The notes beneath the pieces were generated by a model. That model saw only the letters and a program-made list of their open reading frames with translations, ran no database searches and had not been told where the DNA came from. The position numbers were made by a program, and so were the translations under genes. Of a DNA stretch of 64,000 nt, positions 9,885-18,935 are shown piece by piece. The stretch spans positions 4,643 through 68,642 of the forward strand of contig CAYXGW010000014.1 of NCBI GenBank assembly GCA_964464595.1, read 5' to 3'. This DNA comes from JADFJB01 sp964464595 (GTDB taxonomy: Bacteria > Zhuqueibacterota > JdFR-76 > DREG01). Within the stretch, counting starts at the first letter, position 1; every line of letters starts with the position of its first letter.

Positions 9885-9911
9885 AGCATAAAATAACATA
9901 GGAAATCCCTT

Positions 9912-12900
9912 ATGAATCAACCCTCAAACAGTCGAAGAATAACGACCAGCATCCGATTCATGCTCTGCATATTACTTTTCACAATCTCTTCAATCGCCTA
10001 CTCACAACCTCGGAAAATGGTATTCGAACACATTACAGTACAAGACGGCTTGCCGGAAAACAGCGTTTTCTCTATGCTGCAAGACCACCTGGGCTTTCTC
10101 TGGCTCGGAACCCAGAACGGCTTGGTGAAGTACGATGGTTATCAAATGAAAATTTATACTTCGGATGCTGATAACCCCCACAGCATTAAGGGGCGTTCTT
10201 TTTTTTATTTGCATGAGGATCGATCTGGAAATATCTGGGTTGCAACTATTGCAAACGGTCTTAATAAATTTAACCGTGCAACAGAGCAGTTTGCTAACTA
10301 CAGGCATGTCCCGGGGGATAGTGCCAGCCTGGGTAACAACTTTGTTTTTTTTATTCATGAAGATCAAAAAGGGTTTATTTGGGTCATTACAAGAGACCAA
10401 CGGTTGCAGAGGCTGGATCCTCAAACCGGAACGTTTACTCATTATGAACATGATCCTGAAGATACAAACAGCATAAGCAACAATTCAATTAGCCTTTTTG
10501 GCATTCCATTGCGTGTTTTTTCGTTCCTGGAGGATAAAAATGGAAATGTCTGGCTTGGTACAACAAATGGGTTCAATCGTTATAATCATAAAACGGATTC
10601 TTTTGTCCGGTATTTGCCTGACTCAGCAAACAGCGGCAGTATAAGCGGAAATATTATTACATCAATTTTAGAAAGCAAAGACGGCCAGTTGTGGATCGGA
10701 ACGGGAAACGGGGGTCTCAATCGCTATGATCCTGAAACTGATACTTTTACATATTTTAAGAATGATCCTGAAGATCCAAACAGCATTAATGATAATCGCG
10801 TGTATTTTCTTTTTGAAGAAGAAAGCGATACCCTCTGGCTTGGGACACAAGTCGGATTGGACCGAATGGACCCAAACACGGGTATCTTTACACATTACAG
10901 ACACGACCCGGCAAACTCTTCAACTCCCAGCCATATTATACAGATGCCGCTGTTTGAAGAGAAAAACGGCGATATCTTGTTCCTTACAGGAGGAGGAGGC
11001 CTGGATCTTTTCAATCGGCAAACTGGAACGTTTTCGCATTACCGCAACGATCCGGATGATCCCACCAGCATGAGTTCAGATCGAACTGTCGCATTTTTAG
11101 CCGATCGTTCCGGGAGTTTATGGTTTGGAACCAGTAATAGGGGATTGAATAAACTTGATCGTTCGCAACAGAAATTTACGAATTATAAAAAAAAGGAAGG
11201 GGATTTGAATAGTTTAAGTGATAATCGTGTAAGCGCTATTTTTGAATCGCATTCTGAGCCGGGAATAGTTTGGATAGGCACTCGGGGTGGCCTCAACCGA
11301 TTTGACCGCGAATTGAATACCTATGTCCATTTCAAACACGACTCATTAAATGATAATTCATTGAGCTCGAACATTATTCTATCTATTTATGAAGATTCAT
11401 CGGGAGAAATGTTTATCGGCACTAGTCAGGGATTTCATCGCTTCAATCGTAAAAAGGGTCATTTTACTCGTTATATGAACGACATAAATGACAATACAAC
11501 TCTAAGCAATAACAGGGTAAATGATATTCTGGAGGACCACACAGGCACTCTCTGGATCAGTACAGAGGGTGGGTTGAATCAATTCGACAAGGAAACCGGA
11601 AAGTTTATCCGCTATATGTACATTGATACCACATATCATCGTACGGTCTTTAAAACTATAGAAACAAGCATACAGCAGGGTCGAATTCTTTCTGAGATAG
11701 TAAAGGTAGGAAATGATCAAAATATCTCAAAAACCTTTACAATTGAAAAAGAAGCGACAATACTAATCGTTTCTATGGGAGAAGGGACAACCCAAATGTT
11801 CGATTTTGGCTCTATTGAATTAGATGGCAATACCATCTGGGAAATGGATTTGGACAGCACGAAACATGCAGGAGGGGCGGCAAAAAACAGAATCGAAATT
11901 GTTATGAAAACACTTGAACCGGGCACATATACACTCAGGTATCAAACTGACGACAGTCATAGCTACAGAAACTGGAATGATCTCCCGCCGCACCGACAAG
12001 AATTTTGGGGTGTCCGGGTTTTTAGTTTGAACCAAACAGAGACCGATACGCTATTAGCCTATATCGATCAATTTGAATATGGAATTTCAATACCCCAAAA
12101 CAGAGTTCGTCCAATTTTTGAGGACAGGTCCGGAACGCTGTGGTTTGGTACGAACAACAATGGTGTTTTTCGCTATAACCGGGATAGGGATGATTTTACA
12201 GCTTTTTATGATGAAAGCCGCGGTTTAGTCAGTGTTTTAGATATTTTCGAGGATGCATCCGGCCGTTTATGGTTAGCTGACTATATTGGAGGGTTGTTGG
12301 AATTCGACCGAGAAACAGGTTCGACCAATGCTTACACTGTTCAGGATGGATTACCAGCCAATAGTGTGAATGTAATTCTGCAAGATGAAGGCGGCTTTCT
12401 CTGGCTTGGTACTTTTAATGGGTTGACAAAATTCGATACTCGAAACAGTGTCTTCACAACATTCGATGCTTCCAATGGCTTGCTGGGCCATCAGATTTCT
12501 AGAGCTTATAAGAATTCAACAGGTGAAATGTTTTTTGGTGGCCCGGACGGGTTAAATGTTTTTTCACCGGATCAAATGCAAACCAATACGATCCCACCAA
12601 CAATTGCTCTAACCGGTTTTAACCTATTTGATCAACCCGTTGAAATCGGAGATGACTCACCCTTAAAACAGCATATTTCCATTGCCCAAAATGTTGATTT
12701 AGCATATAATCAGAATGATATATCCTTCGAATTTGCAGCCTTACATTTCAGCCGCCCAAAAAAGAATGAATATGCTTACAAGCTGGACAATTATGATTCA
12801 GACTGGCGCTATGTAGGAAACAAACACACAGCAAATTATACAAACCTGGATCCTGGAGAGTACATTTTTCATGTTAAAGCTGCCAACAGTGATGGGGTAT

Positions 12901-13799
12901 GGAATGAGGAAGGGACTTCAATCAATATTGTAATTAATCCACCATTCTGGAAAACCTGGTGGGCTTATGCTATTTATCTGGTTCTTCTAATATCTGCGAT
13001 TGTTACTGTAGGTAGTTACCAACGTCGTAGAGTGGTTCAAAAGGAAAGAAACAAAGCAATTTTGGCTGAAAACCAACGGCGAGCTAAAGAACTAGAAGAG
13101 GCACGAACCTTACAGCTTTCAATGCTGCCCAAAACCGTTCCATCTCTTCCCAACCTTGAAATTGCGGTATATATGAATCCAGCCACCGAAGTTGGCGGCG
13201 ACTATTACGATTTTCATGTTTCCAATGACGGCACACTCACAGTCGCTGTCGGCGATGCCACCGGCCATGGCTTGAATGCCGGTATGATGGTGACAGCTAC
13301 TAAAAGCTTGTTTGAATCGCTTGCACCAGAGGTCGAAGTCTTGGGTTTTATGAACCAGTCCAATCGAGTGTTGAAAAACATGAACCTCCGCACGCTTAAT
13401 ATGGCTATGACCATGCTAAAAATTAAGGGTTCCAAAATTGCGATTTGTGGCGCTGGAATGCCGCCACTGTTAATTCACAGGGTGGCGGAAAATAAGATGG
13501 AAGAGATTCTTTTAAAGGGCATGCCACTGGGTTGTGTGGAGGAATTTCCATACAAAGAGCAAGTGTTATCAATTTCTGCCGGTGATACTTTATTGCTTAT
13601 GAGTGATGGTTTTCCGGAACGTTTCAACGTTCAGGGTGATTATATGGGTTATGATGAAGCCTATAAAGTATTTGAGGAAATAGCGACAAAAAGTCCCAAA
13701 GAAATCATCGACTATCTTGTAAAAACCGGAGATGAATGGGCCAACGGAAGACCTCAAGACGACGATGTGACGTTTGTTGTGATGAGAGTGAAGACGTGA
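9912..13799 (+). CDS. Propeller/Y_Y_Y sensor with C-terminal SpoIIE/PP2C phosphatase
   Basis: 1,295 residues. An N-terminal signal (about 1-31) leads into two-component-regulator propeller repeats (GLPENSV..., then repeated LWLGT.NGL..YD blades) to about residue 900. These are interrupted at about 570-720 by an extra beta-rich domain without propeller motifs. A Y_Y_Y immunoglobulin-like domain follows (about 935-1010, ending YKLDNYDSDWRYVG...). Next come one membrane helix (about 1013-1035), a short coiled coil and a SpoIIE-type PP2C phosphatase (GGDYYDFH, VGDATGHG, MSDGFPE, DDDVTFVV). A periplasmic propeller probably senses a ligand and the cytoplasmic phosphatase passes the signal on. In Bacteroides-type relatives the output is a histidine kinase, so a phosphatase output is a variant. 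The phosphatase is strongly similar to that of the gene ending at 7690. Confidence 0.9.
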   Translation: MNQPSNSRRITTSIRFMLCILLFTISSIAYSQPRKMVFEHITVQDGLPENSVFSMLQDHLGFLWLGTQNGLVKYDGYQMKIYTSDADNPHSIKGRSFFYLHEDRSGNIWVATIANGLNKFNRATEQFANYRHVPGDSASLGNNFVFFIHEDQKGFIWVITRDQRLQRLDPQTGTFTHYEHDPEDTNSISNNSISLFGIPLRVFSFLEDKNGNVWLGTTNGFNRYNHKTDSFVRYLPDSANSGSISGNIITSILESKDGQLWIGTGNGGLNRYDPETDTFTYFKNDPEDPNSINDNRVYFLFEEESDTLWLGTQVGLDRMDPNTGIFTHYRHDPANSSTPSHIIQMPLFEEKNGDILFLTGGGGLDLFNRQTGTFSHYRNDPDDPTSMSSDRTVAFLADRSGSLWFGTSNRGLNKLDRSQQKFTNYKKKEGDLNSLSDNRVSAIFESHSEPGIVWIGTRGGLNRFDRELNTYVHFKHDSLNDNSLSSNIILSIYEDSSGEMFIGTSQGFHRFNRKKGHFTRYMNDINDNTTLSNNRVNDILEDHTGTLWISTEGGLNQFDKETGKFIRYMYIDTTYHRTVFKTIETSIQQGRILSEIVKVGNDQNISKTFTIEKEATILIVSMGEGTTQMFDFGSIELDGNTIWEMDLDSTKHAGGAAKNRIEIVMKTLEPGTYTLRYQTDDSHSYRNWNDLPPHRQEFWGVRVFSLNQTETDTLLAYIDQFEYGISIPQNRVRPIFEDRSGTLWFGTNNNGVFRYNRDRDDFTAFYDESRGLVSVLDIFEDASGRLWLADYIGGLLEFDRETGSTNAYTVQDGLPANSVNVILQDEGGFLWLGTFNGLTKFDTRNSVFTTFDASNGLLGHQISRAYKNSTGEMFFGGPDGLNVFSPDQMQTNTIPPTIALTGFNLFDQPVEIGDDSPLKQHISIAQNVDLAYNQNDISFEFAALHFSRPKKNEYAYKLDNYDSDWRYVGNKHTANYTNLDPGEYIFHVKAANSDGVWNEEGTSINIVINPPFWKTWWAYAIYLVLLISAIVTVGSYQRRRVVQKERNKAILAENQRRAKELEEARTLQLSMLPKTVPSLPNLEIAVYMNPATEVGGDYYDFHVSNDGTLTVAVGDATGHGLNAGMMVTATKSLFESLAPEVEVLGFMNQSNRVLKNMNLRTLNMAMTMLKIKGSKIAICGAGMPPLLIHRVAENKMEEILLKGMPLGCVEEFPYKEQVLSISAGDTLLLMSDGFPERFNVQGDYMGYDEAYKVFEEIATKSPKEIIDYLVKTGDEWANGRPQDDDVTFVVMRVKT

Positions 13800-13810
13800 G
13801 ACGAAATACG

Positions 13811-13872
13811 AGTAGATTCCAGATAAACTTGTACCTGTATGTTTAAACAGGTAAACATTTCGGTAATGACAG
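13811..13872. repeat. Diverged palindromic repeat
   Basis: AGATTCC and a diverged TTCGGTAATGACA arm surround a CTTGTACCTG...CAGGT centre like that of the 9685 copy. It lies 12 bases after the stop of the propeller gene and directly before the terminator-like hairpin at 13883. Confidence 0.55.
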
Positions 13873-13882
13873 CCCTATAGTT

Positions 13883-13921
13883 GTCACCCCCGAGAGTTTT
13901 TATCGGGGGTCTGTCTTTTTG
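13883..13921 (+). terminator. Terminator-like copy of the CCCCCGA hairpin repeat
   Basis: GTCACCCCCGA-loop-TCGGGGGT is followed by CTGTCTTTTTG. Stem plus T-rich tail resembles an intrinsic terminator for the upstream phosphatase gene. It is also one of three copies of a dispersed repeat (9316, 13883, 13996), so the terminator role may be incidental. Confidence 0.55.
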
Positions 13922-13973
13922 TTCTAGGGGATCAGAGTTTTTAACGATGCATAAGATTCCCGATTGAAGCCAA

Positions 13974-14099
13974 GGTGTCCGAGAACCCCAAAATTGTCAC
14001 CCCCGAGGGCTTTTATCGGGGGTCTGTTTTCATCAGTTAAGCACAAAATGGACTCCTGCTTAAAGCATACAGGAGTGACAAAACCAGTTCTCGGACACC
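13974..14099. mobile_element. MITE-like element nested in a palindromic repeat
   Basis: A 126-base segment bounded by perfect 13-base inverted repeats, GGTGTCCGAGAAC at 13974-13986 and its complement at 14087-14099. The similarity continues inward (TTGTCAC on both arms). Inside are the third CCCCCGA hairpin (13996-14025) and an ACTCCTG...CAGGAGT hairpin (14052-14076). The element lies in the loop of an ATTCCCGA-type repeat (13954-14122). In the copy at 9181 the two host arms are contiguous. No transposase is encoded. Confidence 0.65.
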
Positions 14100-14325
14100 C
14101 TGAAAGCATTCGGGAATGACAGGATAGGGAAGCATGTTATCATTTCTTTTAGTCTCGCTGAAATATTATTCATTGAAAATCCATCAAATCTATTAAATTA
14201 AATCATGTCTTAAACATCACTATTTCACCTTCTAATTAAAAACCAAATAAAATTTGCGGGATTCATTTCAATTCGCTACCTATTATTGAAGTATCTATAC
14301 ATCAATAATAAAATAGGTTAGTGGA

Positions 14326-15558
14326 ATGAATATTTACGCAGTCATCATATTAGCAACCATATTGTTTGGCTTCATCTTAGATATCATCGCGGAAATCCTC
14401 AATTTAAAGGCGCTTAAAGGCAATCTCCCGTCAGAATTTGAGGGAGTATATGATTCGGAGAAATATGCTAAATCTCAAGAATATACCAAAGTTAATACAA
14501 AATTCGGATTTATTACGGGTACATTTGGATTACTGCTTACATTGGTGTTTTGGTTTTCAGGAGGTTTCAATTACCTGGACCAAATTGTCAGGGGATGGAA
14601 CTTAAGCTCAATATGGACGGGTTTATTGTATATTGGCATTTTAATATTTGTCAAAACATTACTCTCATTGCCATTTGGCATCTATTCAACTTTCGTAATC
14701 GAAGAGCGGTTTGGTTTTAACAAAACCACACCCAAAACATTTATCCTGGATATGGTAAAAGCATTGTTACTTGGCATCATTATTGGCGCACCGCTGCTAG
14801 CCGGGATTATTGCATTCTTTCAGTATGCCGGCAACCTCGCCTGGCTATATTGTTGGATTGCTACCACCATTTTTACTTTAATTATCACGTTCATTGCACC
14901 AACCTGGATTATGCCGTTGTTTAACAAATTCACACCTCTTGAGGATGGTGATCTGCGCAATTCAATTATGGCATATGCGGAAAAGGCTAAGTTTTCATTA
15001 CAAAATGTTTTTGTGATGGATGGTTCGAAACGGTCATCAAAATCAAATGCATTTTTTACGGGATTTGGGAAACGTAAACGAATCGCTCTGTTTGATACCC
15101 TCATCGAAAAACATACAAACCAGGAATTGGTATCTGTCCTCGCTCATGAAATTGGCCACTATAAAAAGAAACATATCCTAAAAACAATGATCATCAGTAC
15201 GTTACATATGGGTGTGATGTTTTACTTGCTTTCTATTTTCATGGGTCATCAAGGTCTTTTCGAAGCATTTTATATGGAGGGAATGTCAATCTATGCAGGC
15301 TTGATTTTCTTTGGCATGTTGTTTTCGCCGGTGGAGATGATTCTATCTATATTTATGCAGATCTTTTCACGGAAAAATGAATTCGAAGCGGATAGATTCG
15401 CGGCAGAAACTACGGAAGATCCTGATTCGATGATCTCTGCATTAAAAAAACTCTCGGTTGATAATTTGAGTAATTTGACACCACATCCGTTTTATGTATT
15501 TTTGAATTATTCACACCCGCCTGTTTTACAACGGATTGAAGTGATTAAGCAAACTTGA
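14326..15558 (+). CDS. M48 family membrane metalloprotease (Ste24/CAAX prenyl protease 1 type)
   Basis: 410 residues with several hydrophobic segments and the Ste24-type layout: an N-terminal membrane domain, an FVMDGSKRSSKSNAFFTGFG stretch, the zinc motif HEIGH (about residues 273-277, within AHEIGHYKKKH) and the third ligand in NEFEADRFA (about 352). Eukaryotic homologues trim prenylated proteins. Bacterial ones probably degrade or process membrane proteins in the inner membrane. The gene is single, preceded by about 200 AT-rich bases after the repeat cluster and followed by repeats. Confidence 0.93.
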   Translation: MNIYAVIILATILFGFILDIIAEILNLKALKGNLPSEFEGVYDSEKYAKSQEYTKVNTKFGFITGTFGLLLTLVFWFSGGFNYLDQIVRGWNLSSIWTGLLYIGILIFVKTLLSLPFGIYSTFVIEERFGFNKTTPKTFILDMVKALLLGIIIGAPLLAGIIAFFQYAGNLAWLYCWIATTIFTLIITFIAPTWIMPLFNKFTPLEDGDLRNSIMAYAEKAKFSLQNVFVMDGSKRSSKSNAFFTGFGKRKRIALFDTLIEKHTNQELVSVLAHEIGHYKKKHILKTMIISTLHMGVMFYLLSIFMGHQGLFEAFYMEGMSIYAGLIFFGMLFSPVEMILSIFMQIFSRKNEFEADRFAAETTEDPDSMISALKKLSVDNLSNLTPHPFYVFLNYSHPPVLQRIEVIKQT

Positions 15559-15665
15559 AGTAGATCAAGGAGTTAGACAGGATGAACAGGATATGTAAAT
15601 AAATAAATTACCAATATTTAGATTAAGTAACCTGTTATAAATAACAGGGAAGTCTAAGCAAGCAG

Positions 15666-15693
15666 AGATTCTTCGCTTTGCTCAGAATGACAG
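15666..15693. repeat. Short repeat at the 5' side of the oxidase gene
   Basis: AGATTCTTCGCTTTGCTCAGAATGACAG is the familiar dispersed hairpin type of environmental genomes. An in-frame ATG inside it (15678) would extend the downstream oxidase by 20 residues of repeat-coded peptide. I therefore reject that start in favour of 15738. Confidence 0.6.
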
Positions 15694-15737
15694 GTAAACA
15701 ACAGTTTTCAAATAACGCAGCCATTCATAAATTATTA

Positions 15738-16889
15738 ATGCTTAAAAAATATTTCGATGTCGCTGTAATCGGTTGCGGGGGAATGGGAAGTGCTTCGCTT
15801 TACCATCTGGCCAAGAGAGGAGTCAAAGTTTGTGGCGTTGAACAATTTAGTATTGCTCACAATTTAGGCAGTTCCCATGGCGAAACCCGAATCATTCGTA
15901 AGGCTTATTTTGAGCATCCGGATTATATGCCGCTTTTGAATCGGTCTTATGAGCTTTGGGACGAATTAGCGAAGGAAACGGGCAAGAAACTCATGGTGCA
16001 GAATGGCTTAATTGTAGGAGGCAAGCCGGATTCTGAAACCATCGTAAATCTTGAAAAATGTTATCGAAAATATTCTGAAACCCATGAATGCTGGACAGTT
16101 GCTGAAACGAGAAAACGGTTTCCACAATTTAAGATTCCGGAAGGTTCAACTGTTTTTTACGATCCATTTGGAGGATTTTTATTTGTTGAAACATGTGTGC
16201 ATGTGCATTTGGAAGCAGCTCAAAAATTGGGCGCAGAACTTTTCACGAGTGAAAAAGTGTTAGAATGGAGGCGGGATGGAGATGGCTTCTGCATACAAAC
16301 AACCAATGGGAATATTTTCGCGGACCGAATTATTTTAAGTATGGGTGCCTGGTCAAAAAATTATTTAACTCAATTAGGTATTCAGATTAATATTTGGCGA
16401 AAAGAAGTGTATTGGTTTAGAAGTCACAATCTGGCATCTTTTAAGCCTGATCAATTTCCGGTATACTTGTTCGAAACAGATTATGGCACTTTCTACGGCT
16501 TTCCGGCCATCAATGAAAAAGGTCTCAAAATAGCGGAACATTCAAAATCCAATATTATCGAAACGGCTGACGAAGTCAATCGTAATTTGAAGTTGTTGGA
16601 TGAACAGGAGCTCTTACGATTTCTTTCTGAATATATTCCCAATGCCGGACAAGAACGAACCGATTATTCCGTTTGCATGTATAGCAAAACATCAGATGAT
16701 GATTTTATTTTAGATCATCATCCGCAAGATTCTAATATCGTTTTAGCTGCCGGATTTTCGGGACATGGTTTTAAGTTTACACCCATTGTTGGTGAGATTA
16801 TGTCTGATCTTACCTTAACCGGAACGACCGAACATCCCATAGATTTTTTAAGATTGTCGAGATTCCATAAGGACCAGGTAGAAGTATAA
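15738..16889 (+). CDS. FAD-dependent oxidase, monomeric sarcosine oxidase / N-methyltryptophan oxidase type
   Basis: 383 residues from the ATG at 15738. An N-terminal FAD-binding fold (VIGCGGMGSASLYHLAKRG) is followed by the SSHGETRIIRKAYFEHPDY stretch typical of this family. Near the C-terminus VCMYSKTSDDDFILDHHP carries the cysteine that binds FAD covalently in MSOX/SolA, followed by AAGFSGHGFKF. Family enzymes oxidise N-methylated amino acids to release formaldehyde and hydrogen peroxide. The precise substrate is not decidable here. The stop codon (16887-16889) is directly followed by the ATG of the broken cupin gene, so the two were probably one transcript. Confidence 0.9.
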   Translation: MLKKYFDVAVIGCGGMGSASLYHLAKRGVKVCGVEQFSIAHNLGSSHGETRIIRKAYFEHPDYMPLLNRSYELWDELAKETGKKLMVQNGLIVGGKPDSETIVNLEKCYRKYSETHECWTVAETRKRFPQFKIPEGSTVFYDPFGGFLFVETCVHVHLEAAQKLGAELFTSEKVLEWRRDGDGFCIQTTNGNIFADRIILSMGAWSKNYLTQLGIQINIWRKEVYWFRSHNLASFKPDQFPVYLFETDYGTFYGFPAINEKGLKIAEHSKSNIIETADEVNRNLKLLDEQELLRFLSEYIPNAGQERTDYSVCMYSKTSDDDFILDHHPQDSNIVLAAGFSGHGFKFTPIVGEIMSDLTLTGTTEHPIDFLRLSRFHKDQVEV

Positions 16890-17396
16890 ATGAAATCCGC
16901 TGATTCTGGATCGAGAAATTGCAATTGCAGTCCCATCCTGAAGGCGGGTACTTTCGCGAATCCTATCGATCGACAGAATCGATTCAGTCTGTTCATCTAT
17001 CTAATCGTTTTAACGGCGACCGCTCTTTTTCAACCGCTATTTATTATTTATTAAAAGGCGAACAATTCTCAGCATTTCATCGTCTTAAGTCTGACGAATT
17101 GTGGCATTTCTATTCCGGTTCTTCGTTGACTATTTATTTACTCAATCAAGAAGGCGTTTTAGTAAAATTGCGATTGGGAGAGGATTTAAATGCAGGTGAA
17201 TCCTTTCAAACTGGTGGTTCCTGCAAATACATGGTTTGCAGCTCGTTGCGTTAGAAACAATAGTTATTCTTTAGTTGGTTGTACTGTTGCTCCCGGGTTT
17301 TATTTTACCGATCTGGAATTCGCAAACCGGCAGGTTCTAATCGATGAATATCCTGAATATACGGAGATTATCAGCCTGCTCACTCAATTTAAGTAG
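16890..17396 (+). pseudogene. DUF985-type cupin, broken by two compensating frameshifts
   Basis: The ATG at 16890 begins MKSAD; after about 16904 the reading must shift frame to continue WIEKLQLQSHPEGGYFRESY, the classic opening of DUF985 cupins. Near 17205 it must shift back, since after GESFQ the family sequence continues LVVPANTWFAA...SLVGCTVAPGFYF, found in the original frame. The first and third segments share a frame. Apart from the two one-base shifts the domain is complete and well conserved (HRLKSDELWHFYSG), which suggests either recent decay or assembly errors. The function of the family is unclear; it has a cupin sugar-isomerase-like fold. It abuts the oxidase gene. Confidence 0.75.
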
Positions 17397-17406
17397 ATAA
17401 AGTCGT

Positions 17407-18153
17407 ATGACATATAAAGATCACTTCTCTACAAAATCCGATATTTACGCAAAGTACCGGCCAAAATATCCTGCTGCTCTATTCGATTATCTTGCATCAA
17501 TTACACCAGATACACAACAAGCCTGGGATTGTGCCACGGGCTCTGGTCAATGTGCGGCTGGATTAAGAAACCGTTTTGCCCATGTAATAGCAACGGACGG
17601 AAGTGAAAGCCAGGTCATTCATGCAACTCACGAAAAGAATATATCGTACATGGTTTCAGTTTCAGAACATATAGCGATACGGTCAAACACAATGGATTTG
17701 GTGACAGTTGCTCAAGCGTTGCATTGGTTCGATTTCGAGAAATTTTATGCGGAAGTAAACCGTGTGTTGCGGCCTGGTGGTTTAATAGCAACCTGGTGTT
17801 ATACGCTTTGTCAAATCTCGCCTCAAATCGATCAAATTATTTTTGAGTTGAATTATAACACGCTTGGCGAATATTGGAGTCCGGAGATATATCATGTCGA
17901 TGGTGGCTATTCTACAATCCCTTTCCCTTATAATGAGGAAAAAACTCCGGATTTCAACATTCAAGCCCAATGGGATTTTCTTGAATTTATTGGGTTTCTT
18001 AGTACATGGACAGCAGTTAATAAATTTGTTCAAACGCACAATCGCAATCCAATTGCTATATTTTATAAAAAACTACAGCATGCCTGGGGTAATGAAGAAA
18101 CAACAAAGGAAATAATTTGGCCAATTCACTTGCGAGTCGGGAGGTTGGAATGA
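17407..18153 (+). CDS. Class I SAM-dependent methyltransferase
   Basis: 248 residues. Motif I is WDCATGSGQCAAGL (about residues 38-52), the acidic SAM-binding residue follows in VIATDGSESQV, and VNRVLRPGGLIATW is the post-motif typical of the Methyltransf_11/UbiE-like group. This layout (YAKYRPKYP at the N-terminus) is common in small-molecule methyltransferases of yeast Crg1/Tmt1 type, but the substrate is not inferable. The last codon overlaps the next gene in an ATGA arrangement (18150-18153), so the two are translationally coupled. Confidence 0.85.
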   Translation: MTYKDHFSTKSDIYAKYRPKYPAALFDYLASITPDTQQAWDCATGSGQCAAGLRNRFAHVIATDGSESQVIHATHEKNISYMVSVSEHIAIRSNTMDLVTVAQALHWFDFEKFYAEVNRVLRPGGLIATWCYTLCQISPQIDQIIFELNYNTLGEYWSPEIYHVDGGYSTIPFPYNEEKTPDFNIQAQWDFLEFIGFLSTWTAVNKFVQTHNRNPIAIFYKKLQHAWGNEETTKEIIWPIHLRVGRLE

Positions 18154-18878
18154 AAACAGGTTTTGGATTTTTAATGCTACTTTTAATGTGTGCTTGTTCC
18201 GGTAATTCGGATCCACAGAAAATCATAGATCAATCGATTGAAAAATATGGAGGAACACGTTACAAATATTCATACATCGAGTTTGATTTTCGAGATAAGC
18301 AATATATCATTCACAGGAATGAAGCTAATTTTACCTATATTCGGGTATTCAAAGATTCCGTAGGTGATGTTCGGGATATTTTGACGAACAACTCCTTCAA
18401 TAGGGAAATCAACGGTGAGCGTGTAATCCTGACAGATCAGGAGCGGATTTCGTACCAGGCTTCTCTAAATTCCGTTATTTATTTTGCCCTGTTGCCATTT
18501 CCACTGAACGATCCTGCAGTTCAAAAACGATATTTTGGTAAATCGAAAATAAATGGTGAATCATATCATGAAATTGAAGTTACTTTTAAGGAAGAACAAG
18601 GAGGTAAAGATTTTGAAGATCGGTTTATTTATTGGATTCATCAACAGAACAAAAGTTTAGATTACTTTGCTTACGAATTTCATACAGGAGATGGTGGAAC
18701 CCGCTTTCGTCAAGCATCGAAAATAAGAGAGGTAAATGGTATTCGATTTGCCGATTACGTCAATTTTACTTCCGATTCGATTCAGTCGAATATAGAAGAC
18801 TATGATGAATTATTTATGACTGGTGGTCTCGAAAAACTTTCTGAAATTAATTTGGAGAATATTAAAGTAAGGCGATAA
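18150..18878 (+). CDS. Uncharacterised lipoprotein
   Basis: 242 residues from the ATG at 18150, which overlaps the TGA of the methyltransferase gene. The N-terminus MKTGFGFLMLLLMCAC is a lipoprotein signal with a plausible acylated Cys. The mature part begins with a disordered linker and has an even beta-rich pattern similar to DUF6503-type lipoproteins of Bacteroidota (a YG.....Y..f.fR.k.Y start). I am not certain of that family. The longer frame from 18117 (TTG) is unlikely because it removes the lipobox from the N-terminus. Confidence 0.75.
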   Translation: MKTGFGFLMLLLMCACSGNSDPQKIIDQSIEKYGGTRYKYSYIEFDFRDKQYIIHRNEANFTYIRVFKDSVGDVRDILTNNSFNREINGERVILTDQERISYQASLNSVIYFALLPFPLNDPAVQKRYFGKSKINGESYHEIEVTFKEEQGGKDFEDRFIYWIHQQNKSLDYFAYEFHTGDGGTRFRQASKIREVNGIRFADYVNFTSDSIQSNIEDYDELFMTGGLEKLSEINLENIKVRR

Positions 18879-18935
18879 CGACGTACCCGCAAGCTGTTTT
18901 TGAATTGATTTTAAGTTCTATTGTATATTTGCCAT

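Noticed and set aside
15678..15737. Longer start of the sarcosine-oxidase-like gene
   Set aside because: The first ATG lies inside a dispersed repeat and the FAD-binding fold begins properly from 15738.
18117..18149. Upstream TTG start of the lipoprotein
   Set aside because: The ATG at 18150 overlaps the preceding stop in an ATGA arrangement and places the lipobox at the N-terminus.
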